Positions 1 through 11,400 of a stretch of DNA of 64,000 bases are shown here, piece after piece. How positions within the stretch are numbered: position 1 is the first letter of the stretch; every line of letters begins with the position of its first letter. The notes beneath the pieces are model-generated. The model saw only the letters and a program-made list of their open reading frames with translations. It did no database searches and was not told where the DNA came from. Location of the stretch: assembly GCF_030936135.1 (NCBI RefSeq), contig NW_026776880.1, positions 62,001 through 126,000 of the forward strand, given 5' to 3'. The DNA comes from Gavia stellata. Lineage: Eukaryota; Chordata; Aves; Gaviiformes; Gaviidae. Made by a program: the position numbers and the translations under genes.

Positions 1-1500
1 CTTGCACCGGGGGCTGTTCGCTCCGCAGCACGAGGCGCGTGCACAGCTCTGCCCTCCCTGTCCCTGAGTGCTCTCAGGGCTCTGGGCCTGCTCGGGGAGG
101 GGAGAGGGAGCGGGGCAGGAGGGGCGCTCCCTTGGATCTGCTCTGGCGTGGTCAGTCTCTCCAGAAAAGCAGGTGTGCCTGTGCTGCCAGCCACAGCCCT
201 GGGCAGGAGGAGCTGCGTGATGGGAGCCTCTCGCATCGGCCAGGCCGGCACCTGGCAGGAGGCAGGGCTCTGCGCTGAGCCCAGGGCCTTCCTCAGGCCT
301 CGCCTTCCTCTGGGCAATGAGGAGGAGAGACACCCCGTCCTGGCGCGGCCCAGGACATCCTCCTGTGGCCAGAGGGAAGGACAGAGCCCCCGTCGCTCTC
401 CCCGCGGGGACTGGCCGCTGTCCTCCGCTTCTGTTCCCGAAGCTCCCCCGTGCTGGCAGGCCCCACAGAACTTCAGGGCCAAGCAAATGCCGGAGCGCTG
501 GGGGCTCCTGGGGCTCAGGGCAGGTTTGGGCATCTCCGAAGCCAAGGTGCGGCTGCCCCTTTGCTTCTGCGGATGCAGTTACTTGCTGCCCCCTTAGTGG
601 TCAAAACTGCTTCTCTTCATGGCACACGGACTGGACAGAAGCCACTTCCCTGTTAGTCTGAGAGGACTTCAGGGAAACGAGGAAGGCAAAGCATGCACGC
701 ATGTATGAGGACAATGAAAAGGAGCTGCGTCAAGGTTTTTCTGCTGTTCCAGATCTGAACTCAGACATTTGTGTGCATCCCAGCACCAAGTCAGGTTTTC
801 TCCCTCCAAGCTGCACAGCTTTTCGCCAGCGAAAGTGAGTTGGGCTGAGATGGTCTTTGGGATAACTCGGCTCCTTTCTTTTTTAATTGGGTGCCTACAC
901 TTCCCTTTTTTTCAGCAATTTCTTTCTCTCTCCCCCCCTTCCCCCCCTTCAGTTCCACCCTCTTTCAAAGGTAATTATGATTTGACTTTCTGGACAGATC
1001 ATCGCATAGGCAGACACAAGATATAAGTATAGGCTGGTCTATACCTTCAGAGCTGTAGGCTGAGCTATTCTACTCTACCTTTGAAGGCTAGATAGGTATG
1101 GGCTATGGGTAGAGTTACTCTTTGCCAGTTGTTATTTCTTTTGGGGTCCTGTGACAGTGATGGTAAGGTCATCAGCCTGCAGCTCACTGAAAGAATTTTT
1201 ATGGCGAATGCTGTTCTGTGTGTTTCATTTTCAATAATCATTGCATTGAGCTAGAATTATTTCTATGCCATTAGGTGATGGGAATCTTCTTGCACTCGTC
1301 TTCTGTTTCTGGATCGCGTCCTGACAGCCATTGTCATTCAAAGCTTTCCTGTCTGTTCCTGAGAGGAGTGATGGCCACAACATGGAACAACTCCTGTGAG
1401 TAATGGCTTCACCAGTAGGCTTGGATTTAGTGAATCCCCATGGACAAAGGGATGTAGCAGGTGCTCCATCCAAGAATTTTGATGTGCTGACACTCTAGTG
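1..1500. other. non-coding, no gene recognised
   Basis: The first 700 bases are GC-rich and contain only overlapping open frames of low quality in several frames, with no exon of a family I recognise. From about 880 the DNA turns AT- and pyrimidine-richer. Nothing here supports a gene. An unrecognised exon of an upstream neighbour could hide in bases 1-650, but I see no convincing acceptor/donor pair. Confidence 0.4.
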
Positions 1501-1504
1501 TGAA

Positions 1505-2125
1505 TGTGGAGGTGTTTCTTCCTCCTCCTCCTCTTCCTTTTCCTCCTCCTCCGCTGGTTCTTCGTCATCATCATCGTCCTCCTCCTCCCATTCCTCTTAC
1601 TCCTGTTCTTCCTCCTCCTCCTCCTTCCTCCTCCTCCATCCTTCTCCCTGCTTCTATTACCTTCTGTTTTTCTTCCTCCTCTTCCTGTTATGCAGTTATG
1701 CTGTTAACACTCCTCTTCCTTACCCTCATCCTCCTGTTCCTTCTGTTCTTTTTCTTCATTTTCTTCCTCTTATTCCTCCTCCTCTCTTCCTCTTTCTCTT
1801 CCGCCTCATCCTCCTATCCCCCCTCCTACTTTTTCTTCCTTCACCTTCTCCTCCTCTTCTTCTTATTGCTGTTCCTTTTCCTATTTCTTCTCCTCCTGTT
1901 CCTCCTCCACCACCTCGTCTTCCTCCGCTTGCTCATTTCTCATTTTTCTCCTCCTCCGCCACGTTCTGTTCCTTTTCATCCTCATCCTATTTTTTCCTCC
2001 TCCTTATCCTCATCTTCCTTCTTGTGTTCCTCCTTCTCTTTCTCCTTCAACTTTTCTTGCATTTTCTCTTCATCCATTTCCTTTTGTTTCTCCTCATCCT
2101 TTCCTTGCATTTTCTCCTGGCCAAT
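1505..2125 (+). repeat. TCC/CTT polypyrimidine simple-sequence tract
   Basis: About 600 bases are almost purely C and T on the plus strand, built from TCC, CTT and CCT triplets with occasional A or G. The long Phe/Leu/Ser/Pro open frames across it, and the Lys/Glu-rich ones on the other strand, are by-products of the triplet repeat and not genes. Such homopurine/homopyrimidine mirror DNA can adopt triplex (H-DNA) structure. The tract ends directly at the CR1 fragment that follows. Confidence 0.9.
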
Positions 2126-3113
2126 TGTATGAGGTTCCACAAGGCCAAGTGCTGGGTCCTGCACTCAGGTTGTAACAACCCCATGCAACGCTCCAGGCTT
2201 GGGGAAGAGTGGCTGGAAAGCTGCCTGGCAGAAAAGGACCTGGGGGTGTTGGTCGACAGCCGGCTGAATATGAGCCAGCAGTGTGCCCAGGTGGCCAAGA
2301 AGGCCAATGGCATCCTGGCTTGTATCAGAAATGGTGTGGCCAGCAGGAGTAGGGAGGTGATCATGCCCCTGTACTCAGCGCTGGTGAGGCCGCACCTCAA
2401 ATGCTGTGTTCAGTTTTGGGCCCCTCACTACAAGAAGGACATTGAGGTGCTGGAGCGTGTCCAGAGAAGGGCGACGAAGCTGGTGAGGGGTCTGGAGCAC
2501 AAGTCTTGTGAGGAGCGGCTGAGGGAACTGGGGTTGTTTCGCCTGGAGAAGAGGAGGCTGAGGGGAGACCTCATCGCTCTCCACAACTACCTGAAAGGGG
2601 GTTATGGTGAAGTGGGTCTTGGTCTCTTCTCCCATGTAACTAGCGATAGAATGAGAGGAAATGGCCTCAAGCTGCGCCAGGGGAGGTTTATACTGGAAAG
2701 CACAGGAGGTGTAAGTCTTTACAGACTATTTTTTCTCCTTCACATATTCCCTTTAAATCATCTCTTCAACTCTTCCCAATAAGTATGTAGCTTTTGAAGA
2801 TAACAGCTTTATAACAGATTTGAAGAGGTGCTTTTCTCCAAAGCTTTTCTGCTGTTATCTACATTAGGAAAAATGTCTTTACTGTGAGAATGGTGACACA
2901 CTGGAATAAACTGCCCAGGGAAGTGGTGGAGTCACCCTCACTGGAGGTGTTCAAGGAACGTGTGGAGGTGGCATTGCGGGACATGGCTTAGTGGGCATGG
3001 CGGTGTGTGATGTGTGTTGGGTTTTTTTGTTTGTTTGTTTTTCTTTTTGTTGATGGTTGGACTTGATGATCTTACAGGTCTTTTCCAACCTTGGTGATTC
3101 TGTGATTCTGTGT
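2125..3113 (+). mobile_element. CR1 LINE, 3' fragment (end of ORF2 plus tail)
   Basis: The plus strand encodes the C-terminal end of the CR1 reverse-transcriptase ORF2, with blocks such as [36 protein letters not shown] and [18 protein letters not shown]. It is open from about 2130 to 2700. Similarity then stops, resumes near 2858 ([20 protein letters not shown] type), and reaches the canonical 3' end TTGGACTTGATGATCTTACAGG at about 3058. The repeated octamer GATTCTGT follows and passes into a short (TG)n. The element is 5'-truncated, as most CR1 copies are. The 2700-2857 stretch is foreign to the element. Confidence 0.93.
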
Positions 3114-4149
3114 GTGTGTGTGATTTGTTGCTCCTGTAATAAAAGAGTAAGCAAGTGTACCTAATTCCTCCTAACATGGGCATGACCAGGGTTCCCCCCA
3201 CAGCCAAGGCCTAAAACTCACCACGGGGCGAAAGTGCGGGTGGACGGAGGAGTGGGTGGGTGCAGAGGCCGGACGGGCGTGGAGGCAGAAGGGGTCTCCA
3301 GCAGAAGCTGAGGGATGACTTTTTCCTGCTGTTGCAGCCACCTTTCTCCAGGAGCGGTCCGGGTCCTGGAAAGGCTGGAGCTGCATCAAGCAGGCTGGGA
3401 CATATTCAAGCACGTCACTGAGACCAACAGGCAGCAGCAAGAGCTGCAGAGGCAGCTGCCCTGGTAAGTACCTCCAAACAGGGAAGGTGCTTCCCTTGGC
3501 TGCAGGGCCAGCCCGGGGCGGGGAAGAGGGGACTTCTCTGACACTCCACGAGAGACAGAAGCAGGTTTTAGAGCCTGGCGTTGGACTGGAGCTCCCTGAC
3601 GAGGGAGAGGGGCTTGCTGGGCACCTGAATTGGCTTTTTGTGGGGGACCTGGCTGGAGAGAGAGGGACCCCTCTGATGGCTGGCTCTGCCCTTTCCAACC
3701 CAGAGTCTGTCCTCCCTTTGCAGAGGCCTGGCACCAAGACGCCTTGCCCCGAGGGGGGAATACCTGTTTGGGACAGCCAAGGTCTCGCCCCACCTGACTC
3801 AGCCCCAGGCTGATCCGCTGCACCGAAGGCAGAAGGGGCAGTATGGAAGAGGAGCAACACAGTAACTGAGCACTTGGGAACCTACTTGCAGAAGCCCCTC
3901 GCCGCTCCCGGCCCACCCGTGCGTAACCACACAGCATCACGCTGCGCCCCTGAAAGTAGGGCTGGGGCAGGGGAGGGCACCGGCCCGACCTGGACCCTCT
4001 CCACAGGCCACTTCTCCGCAGGCTGAGGGTGAGGCCACTTCTCCACAGGCTGAGGGCCGCCCCCCCACACCTGGGGGCTCCTACGCCTCAGCAGGAGCTG
4101 ACGGCCGCAACCCCAGGCCCCCGCAGTCAGTGGCTCGGCCTGGTGCTGG
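3114..4149. other. GC-rich spacer with one orphan exon-like block
   Basis: Between the CR1 tail and the solo LTR lies GC-rich DNA. Apart from the exon-like block at 3338-3463 (separate entry) I see only short overlapping frames without family resemblance. Confidence 0.35.
3338..3463 (+). CDS. possible orphan exon, unrecognised
   Basis: A 126-base block has a good acceptor (pyrimidine stretch ending TTGCAG) and a consensus donor (GTAAGT). In the frame that skips the first base it reads as an amphipathic, helix-like peptide containing AVRVLERLELHQAGWDIFK and a Gln/Glu-rich end. I do not recognise the family. Joining it to the next acceptors at 3724 or 3891 creates an immediate stop, so it cannot simply be part of a local gene in that frame. 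It may be a decayed exon of a neighbouring gene family or chance. A second frame is also open across it. Confidence 0.25.
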
Positions 4150-4673
4150 TGTTACAGAACATCCCGAAACGCAGGGTCAAAGTAGTGTAAAAGGAATGGA
4201 AATAATGTGAAGAAGATACTTTGTAATGCGTGCACCTGGTATGTAGACATAAAATTACAGTTAAAAACTGTCTCCACTAACTAACGGTGAGGATTACCAC
4301 AAGGTCAAAGTCTAGGAAAACAGAAGAGTGCGAAAACTGTTTTAAGGCTGACCTGCCTCATTGTCATGTGAAACCCACACGTCCTAGCTAGAAAACGCCC
4401 CCAACCCAAATAAGCCCCCTCCCCTCTGGGCATGCGTAGGGAATTGGAACTGTATCTGTAAGATGAAGTAAGAAAGGTACTAACCAATAGTTAGTTAAGG
4501 GGTAGGAGCAGTAGGCGTAACTAACTTTGTCACCTGTTTTAAATCCCTGTCATGATTTCAGCCCGGGGTGCATGCTGGCTGGAGAGATCCCCCACGCACC
4601 CGGCACCGAATGCAGTAATGCCTGCTCTTTAATAGACCAGTGTGAAGGGGTTTCATTCCCGATTTCGGTGACA
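4150..4673 (+). mobile_element. solo LTR of an endogenous retrovirus
   Basis: The element begins TGTTACAG and ends GGTGACA, and is flanked on both sides by the 4-bp duplication CTGG (4146-4149 and 4674-4677). It aligns along its length with the reverse complement of 29780-30305. Shared blocks include AAGAAGATACTTTGTAATG, ACACGTCCTAGCTAGAAAA, GGCGTAACTAACTTTGT, GTTTTAAATCCCTGTCATGA and the GCATGC motif. The polyadenylation hexamer that is CAATAAA in the other copy is degraded here to TTAATAGA. No internal retroviral sequence adjoins it, so it is a solo LTR left by recombination. A 4-bp duplication fits a gammaretrovirus-like (class I) integrase. Confidence 0.88.
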
Positions 4674-5157
4674 CTGGCACTGAGGGAGGGAGCAGGAGGG
4701 CGCCCGACCGGGGCCGGGCTGCAGCAGGGCTGGGCTGGGCACCCTCCGCCTGTTCGTGCTGCGAGGCCTCAGGGCGAGGGCCCGCGCCTTCCCCTGAGAA
4801 GGCCCAGCACGGCCCGCAGGGCGGGATGGGCCAGGAGCAGCTGTGCCGCGAGGGCCCAGACAGGCTGGGCTGGGGCCCCCCATCAGTGCTGATGTTCTGG
4901 GCTGAAAATGGGAAAATGGGGAAAAACTTTGCCGTGCGTGTTTACTGGAGGCTTGTGGCCTGATGCTCTCAGGCCCTGGGTGCCAGCGAGGCTTTCCAGA
5001 TGGCTGAGTAACGCCGTGCGGCTGTGAGCGGTGGCACAAACTGCTCCGGTGGCCTCGGGTCCCTGGAGGGGGACGTGGATCGGGGACGGGGCTGGGAAGG
5101 GCTCTCGGGAGAAGGTCCTTGCTAGAACTGTTCGAGGACCATGAGTGAGTTCAAGTG

Positions 5158-5443
5158 ATGGAGAATGGGGAAATCCTGCATTTCGGGGCCTGTGGGGATC
5201 CGCAGGGTGCTGCGTGTCTGGTCCCCGCCCCGCGGCGTGTCCCCAGCACGTGTCCCTGTGTCACAGCAGCCCTCTGTGAGGCGCCGCGCCCTGCAGTGGT
5301 GTCACAGTGGGCAGGCTCTATATCTTCCCAAGGGGCTGGTTCTGCCCCAGTTTCTCATGGCGTTCGCAGGAGGAGGACCCAGAGAGAGCAGTGCGTCCAT
5401 CTGGGGGATCCTGCTGCCCTGAGGAGGATGAGAGCACTCAGAG
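5158..5443 (+). CDS. tentative first coding exon of the MROH gene
   Basis: An ATG at 5158 (G at -3 and at +4) opens a 286-base frame that ends at a GTGAGG donor with phase 1, exactly the phase needed by the exon at 5954. The peptide (begins MENGEILHFG) is low-complexity and Pro/Arg-rich and has no HEAT character. An alternative is a shorter exon starting at the acceptor at 5370. The start is therefore a reasoned guess. The solo LTR ends 484 bases upstream. Confidence 0.4.
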
Positions 5444-8400
5444 GTGAGGCGGTGGTGGGGGGCTGGGGGCTGCTGCCTGCTGGGGGCTGCGTCCCCGTCA
5501 CCTCTCATCCTGCTGCCAGGCACCTCCGAGAGGGCTCTGGCTCCATCCTCTCCCTGCCCTCCGTGGGGCAGCTGGGGACTGCTCAAAGACGACCTGGCCC
5601 GGCCAACTCTTGGTGGGGCTGCCCAGCCCCAGCCCTCCCAGCACCTCCTTGCAGGGTCCCATGTCCATGTCCCGCCCAGCTCGGGGCCCCCGTGCTGGAC
5701 TCGCTCTAGCACATTGCTGCCATTCTGTCACTGGGGAGCCCAGAATGGATCCAGTCCCCCAGTGTGGTATTCCCAGTGCGGTCTTCCCAGTGCCGCAGTG
5801 AGGGGAAGACTCCCTTCCCTCGTCCCACTGACTGCCCTCTTGCCAGTACAGCCCAGCACGGGCTGTTAGTGCTGGGAGAGGCTGGGAAGATCCTCTCCCC
5901 TCCCTGGTGCAAAGCCCTGCAGCCAGCAAAACCATTTCTTTCTTTTCTTCCAGCTCTCTGCCCGTGCTTTGGTTCTCAGTCCAGACCTGCACATCCTGAG
6001 GATGGAGGCAGGGCAAAGAAGGCTGTCCCTGAAGCCGTCACTACCTTTGTGGCTAGCGGGGCTTCTCTGCTAAAGCGGCTGCAAGACCATGAGGTGAGAC
6101 AAGGGGGCTCGAGGGCTCCCCTCCAAGCCCTTGACTTCCCCAGGTGCCGTGGCAGAGGGGGATCTCGCCTGATGGCACCTCTGCCCTCCTGCAGGCGCTT
6201 CGTCCCCAAGCGCCGATCCTGCCGCTCCAGCTGGACTAATGCCACTGCTCCCTCCCTCCTTTCCCTGGGAGCTTGCAGTGCTCTCCTGGACAAGGCAAAG
6301 CCTCTGGCATAAATCCCAGCATCTCTCCAGCACCTTTGCCCAAGCGCTCAAGGCCCCACTTTAGCTTTGGTTCCAGAACTGTCCCAGCGCCTGGGCTCCT
6401 GCCTGTGCGAGGGGAGCGACACTGTGCCCCAAGGTGCAGGGAGTTCATGGCTCCCCCTCCTCAGGGACTGGTCTCATTCCCACATCTTCCTCTTCCTCGC
6501 CTGGCACTGTCCGTCTGACCTCCACCATCCCCCATCCTCAGGACCGACTTCCTAGGCTCCCGCATGGCCCTTTACCCTGGTGGAATCAACCTCCCTGTCT
6601 GGCTCTCTGGTAGTGTTAGAGGTGCTGTGGAAGATCTTGCCGTTCCCCATGGCTGTCTTGACCGATGCCTGCAGCTCGTACCTCGTGCCCATGGCAGAGA
6701 GATGATTTGGGGGGCAGTAGGTCTCTCTCGTGGGTCCCTGGCAATGAGGGCAAAGCAAGTCCCATCACTCCTATGTGTGGTCTGTCCCCAGGGTGACCGA
6801 GTGGAGACATACCGGGAGCTGGAGAGCTTCTTGCAAGGAGACGATGGCAGTTTGCAGAGCGGTGTCGTGAACCGCCTGATAGCAGAGGTGTCCAGTGACA
6901 TGCGAGCAGCCCAGGTGAGCTTGTTCTCTTTCAAGGCCGCCAAAGCAGCCTGCCTCTGGCCCTGGTTTTTGGGGAAATCCAGAGCAGCACAGAGATGTTC
7001 CTCAACTATTCAGACCCAGTGGAGGTCCGAAGGGGACTCCTCCTTATAGGGAATTTGAAGAGGAGATGCAGAGAGTAGTGCAGAGAGGTGGACGCGGGGC
7101 TGTTTCTAACTGAGCGAGAGCTGGGTTCAAGCTCACTTGAGGAACAGCCCTGGGAACCCAGCAGCCCCGTGGAGAGGCCCCAGGGGGTCCTTGAGTCTGT
7201 GACAGTTTGTTCCTGGCATCTCTGCAGAGAGGGAGAGAAGGCAGCAGCACAGGGCTGTGCTAGGGAAAAGCCTCCCGCGTCTCACTGGGGAGCTGCTCGC
7301 CTACCCCAGGGTACAAGAGGCAGCAGGCGCCCGGCCTGAGCAAACTGCCCCGAGGGGTCTTGCAGGGGAGACAGGGGCGTTCAGCCTGTCCGAGTGCCTC
7401 AGCCTTTTTCTCGGGAGTGTTTAACTTGTGGCACTTTTTCAGGGTGTGACAGATGATGTGAAGATGGCTGCTAGCGACGTCCTGGTGGCTCTGGCCCGCT
7501 CCCGCTTCCACTTTGTCATGTCTGAGCTCCAGAGCCACCTGAAGGCCATGGGGAAGGTCCCTGATGAGATCGTGCTCCTCACCTTGGGCAAAATGGCCCG
7601 CAGCTACGGTACGGCACCCTGGGCCTCTTGGTTTGGGTAGGGGTCTGTGATAACGGGGAGAAAGCACCCTCCCCCTTCCTGAAGGCTCTGTGTTGAACTG
7701 GGGGGCTATGAAGTCGCCATGCCTCCTTGCTCTGTGCCAGGGCTGGCCGGCAGCTCTGCCTTACTAGCCCAGTCCTGGTTCCTGGAGGGTGGGAACCCAC
7801 TGGAGACAAACCTGCAGGGTCTCTGCCCCGCACTGTCCTCCCCATTTCCCTAAAGGGCTTTCCTGTGTCCCCCTTGGGGAAGGCAGCCCTCCCCACACCC
7901 TCTGGCATGTCCCACATGGCCCAGCAGCCCCAGCCTTGCCAGGGATCGACCCCAGTCTCCCGTGTCTCTCACTGACCCTCTCGGTCCCTCTGTCCCTGCC
8001 TTCTCTGCAGCCCTGCGGTGCATCCCCTTCGTGGGAATGACGCTGCTTGCCCTGCGTGCCATGCTGAGCCGGGTGGGGAGTGGCCGGATCCTGCGCGCCG
8101 TCTGCAGTGGTGAGTGTCGGCTCCTTAGCTGGGGTCCCAGGGTCAGGGGCTGGGGTGGCCGTTGATGCCTCCATGTGATCTCAGAGGGAACATGGCAGGT
8201 GTCAGCCCACAGTGAGGTCAGGCCTTGGCGATCCCAAACCGCTGTGAGTGTGCAGAAGGAGCGGGAGAAGCCCCGGAGGTTTCTGTGGGTAGGACGTGAC
8301 GGTGCTGCACAGGGGAACTCCTGGGTCCCTTCCCATGGCTTCTGTTCCCCTGTTTCCCCTGGGAAATACTGGAGGGGAACAGGCCATTGAGGAGGAAAAG

Positions 8401-11400
8401 GATGGGGAGGAGGAGAGAAACAGTGGGGTGTTTGAAACCAGACACCTCAAGGGCACAGCTTGGCCTCAGATGCAGATCTGGTCCTGGGCTGAGCCCTGCC
8501 GAGCCTGGGACCATCCTTAGAGCAGGCTTGGGTGAGGGTGCAAGGTACCGTCCCTGCTGCAGACTCTCACGTGCTGCCCTTCCCTTTCTCCTGGTGCAGT
8601 TCTGGAGCAATGGTCAAAAGGGGTCAATACATACTTCAGCAGCCGGGAGCAATGCCCCTTCCCTCGCAATGTGGAAGCGCAGCTCTGTGAAGACATTTAC
8701 CCAGTCTTCCGTTACGCGCTGGTAAATTGGCTGGGCTGCGAGGAAGAAGAGGTAAGAAGTGCTGCTTTCCACGCCTGGGGCCACAGCGGGGATGTCCACG
8801 TTGGTGGGTCTGTCTGTGGCTGGTGGGGTGTGAGCAGAAGGGCGAGGGGAGGGAGCGGTCTGAATGAGAAAGCATCCCAGGCCGGGAGCCTGCTGTCACT
8901 GTGCCTGGGGCTGGAGGCTCTCTGGCAGGAAGCAGCTGAGTCCTGGGGCCTTTCTGCAGGGAGGGCTGGGGTGCGAGCGTGGGGAACTGCTCTCTCTCCT
9001 CTGGAGTGAGCCCTTCTGCTGCAGGGCAGAAGGGAAAGGGAAACCCCTCCCAGTGGGAAGGGCAGACTGGTGTGCAGGCGATGCTGAGTGCTAGGCAGAC
9101 CTTCAGCCCTCCAAGCAGAGCCTCTCCCTTCCCTCTTCAGGACAAGCAGGCTGTGCTCAGGGCGGTGGCTGCCATGATGGAGGTCCTGCTGCGTGAGGAG
9201 CAGCACCGCGAGCATGCCTGGGAGCAGCTCCTCTGGCTGCTGCACCAATCTGAGGAGGTCCGAGACACCTCCCGGGTCAACAAGGTGAGGTGTTGCGCAG
9301 GGCCCGGCGTGGCTGCTGGGGTGGGTCTGCGCGAGTGCCACGAGGCACTGGGGAGCTGTGGGGTGCCAGGAGGAGCTGGGAAGGCCTTAGAGAAGGAACA
9401 GGGAGGGGGAGAGCAGAGGAGGCTTGAGACTTCCCCACACTCTTTGGGCAAGAAAAGAGAAATGCGGGGAGGGGCCAGAAGGGAGGCAAGAGTCCCTGGG
9501 GCTCGTCTTCTCAGGAAGGGAGGCATTGCCATCTCTGTAGGGCTCTGTGTGTGGGAAGAGCTTTGCCCTAATGCCCAGCGCTATGTCCAGTCCTGTCCAG
9601 TGAGGGCTGAGGTCTGATGAGTGGGAAGTGCCGGGAAACGGAGTTGTCAACAGCGGGCTCTGTTCAGAGGAAAGAGACCCTGCCGATGCTGCTCTGAGGG
9701 GAGGGCAAACAAGAAGCCCCATCCAGGAGGGTTTGTGGTTTTCCCTGGGAGCTGCTGTTAGGGACTCCCCTTCTCCCAGATGTGCCTTTAGGTAGCTTTA
9801 GCCTCCTCTTCCTCCCCCGTTGTCTCACAGACCTTCCTGCAGGCCAGGAACATGGCAGGATTTGTGAGACAGGTGCCACGTAGGTTCCTTAAGGCTGCAG
9901 GAGGCCTGATCCTGGCTGTTCGGAATGGGCCTGAGGGGCAGCCCTGTTCCCACAGTGATTTCCCTCTCAGCCAAGTCGCAGCAGGACTCTGGGAGAGGAG
10001 GGCAGAGAGCACCCTTTCTTTTCAGTCCCCCTCAATGCTGATGCAGATTTCTTTAAAACAGACCTTGTTCCCACAGCTCCCTGACGTGACCAAAGAGCCT
10101 GGCCTGGCCCCTAAGGCAGAACTTCCCCGCTGCATCGCGCTGCAGGGTAAGGAGAGGAGACTGGGCGATCCCCCGTCGTGCTGTGGCGGCTCTCTCCCTG
10201 TCCTCGGCAGTCAGAGGCAGCTGCCTGCTAGTGCAGAATGCGATTTCTTCCCTGCAGCACGAATATGCCCTGAGGAGACGGGCATGTTTCTGCACTCCCC
10301 GGAGAGCGGTGGGAGCAAGGCCGGTCGCGTGGCAGCCCTGGGCCTGCTGGGAGCGCTGGCCCACTCTGACGGTCAGTGCCATGGGCAGGGACAGAAGGCA
10401 GGGGTTGGGGCTGCTGGGCTGAGAGCAGGAACGGGCTGAAAGCGGTGCACCTGCACCCAAAAGGAGCTGCAAAGAGCGGGTCCCCCAGCCGAGCTGATGC
10501 CCTGCGACAGGGCTCGAGCTCTCCTCCGGCAGTTAGAAATGGTGGCACACCAGGGATGATGCTCCAAGCTCAGTAACACGGGCAGGCTGGTGGGTGGGCG
10601 GGTGGGCTGGTGCACAGGAGCTGCTTGTACCCAAGTCATTTCTCACGTGCTCTGTGTTACCATATTACCATAGCTTTCAGTCCCTATAAAACAGCTGTGC
10701 CTCTGGAAATGGAGTCGCTCTGGCTATGCCGCTGCCTCCTGTGAAGTCAGAGTCAGGCCCCGCTTTTCTGTCCCGTTGGTGTGCGAAAAACTTGGAAGCT
10801 TCTGCCATTGGGGCTCTGCCTCAATGCACACCTCTCCATATCTCTTCCAGCACCTGCAGTGAAAGAGAAGCTGCCCCAGGTGATGGAGGCCATGGGGTCA
10901 GTGTGCAACGACCCCAGTGCCCAGGTGAGCTGGTTTGGGAAGGGACAGTGCCACCAGGGGAGGCAGAGGAAGCCTTTCCCTCAGGGCAGAGCTGGGGTGC
11001 CTGGGGAAGTGCCGGCACATTGCCCAGGCAGTGGGTGATGGCTCGTCCCCGGGGAGAGCTGGCAGAGTGGAGCGGGGAGGTCGCTGTGCTCTGTGGGGCA
11101 AATGCCCGTCCAGCCTGGTGCTAAAGCCCAGCCCTGATGGCAGGAGCGAAAGCTTCTGCCATGCGCTTGTCATCTCTCCGCAAGCCACAAAGGCTGCCCC
11201 CAAGCAAAGGTGGCTTCCCTTTGGGTTTTGAACAGGAGGACCGTAACCACACTCTCCCCTGGCAGGTGCGGAGGGCAGTTCTGGAGTTCATCCGGGAGCT
11301 GCTCAGCTCCGGCTCCCAGAGCTGCTGGGCATGGGATGTGGTGGGGCACATCTTCAGCGAGTTCAGCCGGACCTCAGGCAGACTGGTAAGGGCAGAGCAG

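Noticed and set aside
1500-2132. A 210-codon plus-strand open frame rich in Phe/Leu/Ser/Pro
   Set aside because: It is the translation of a TCC/CTT simple-sequence tract, with no domain and equally open alternative frames.
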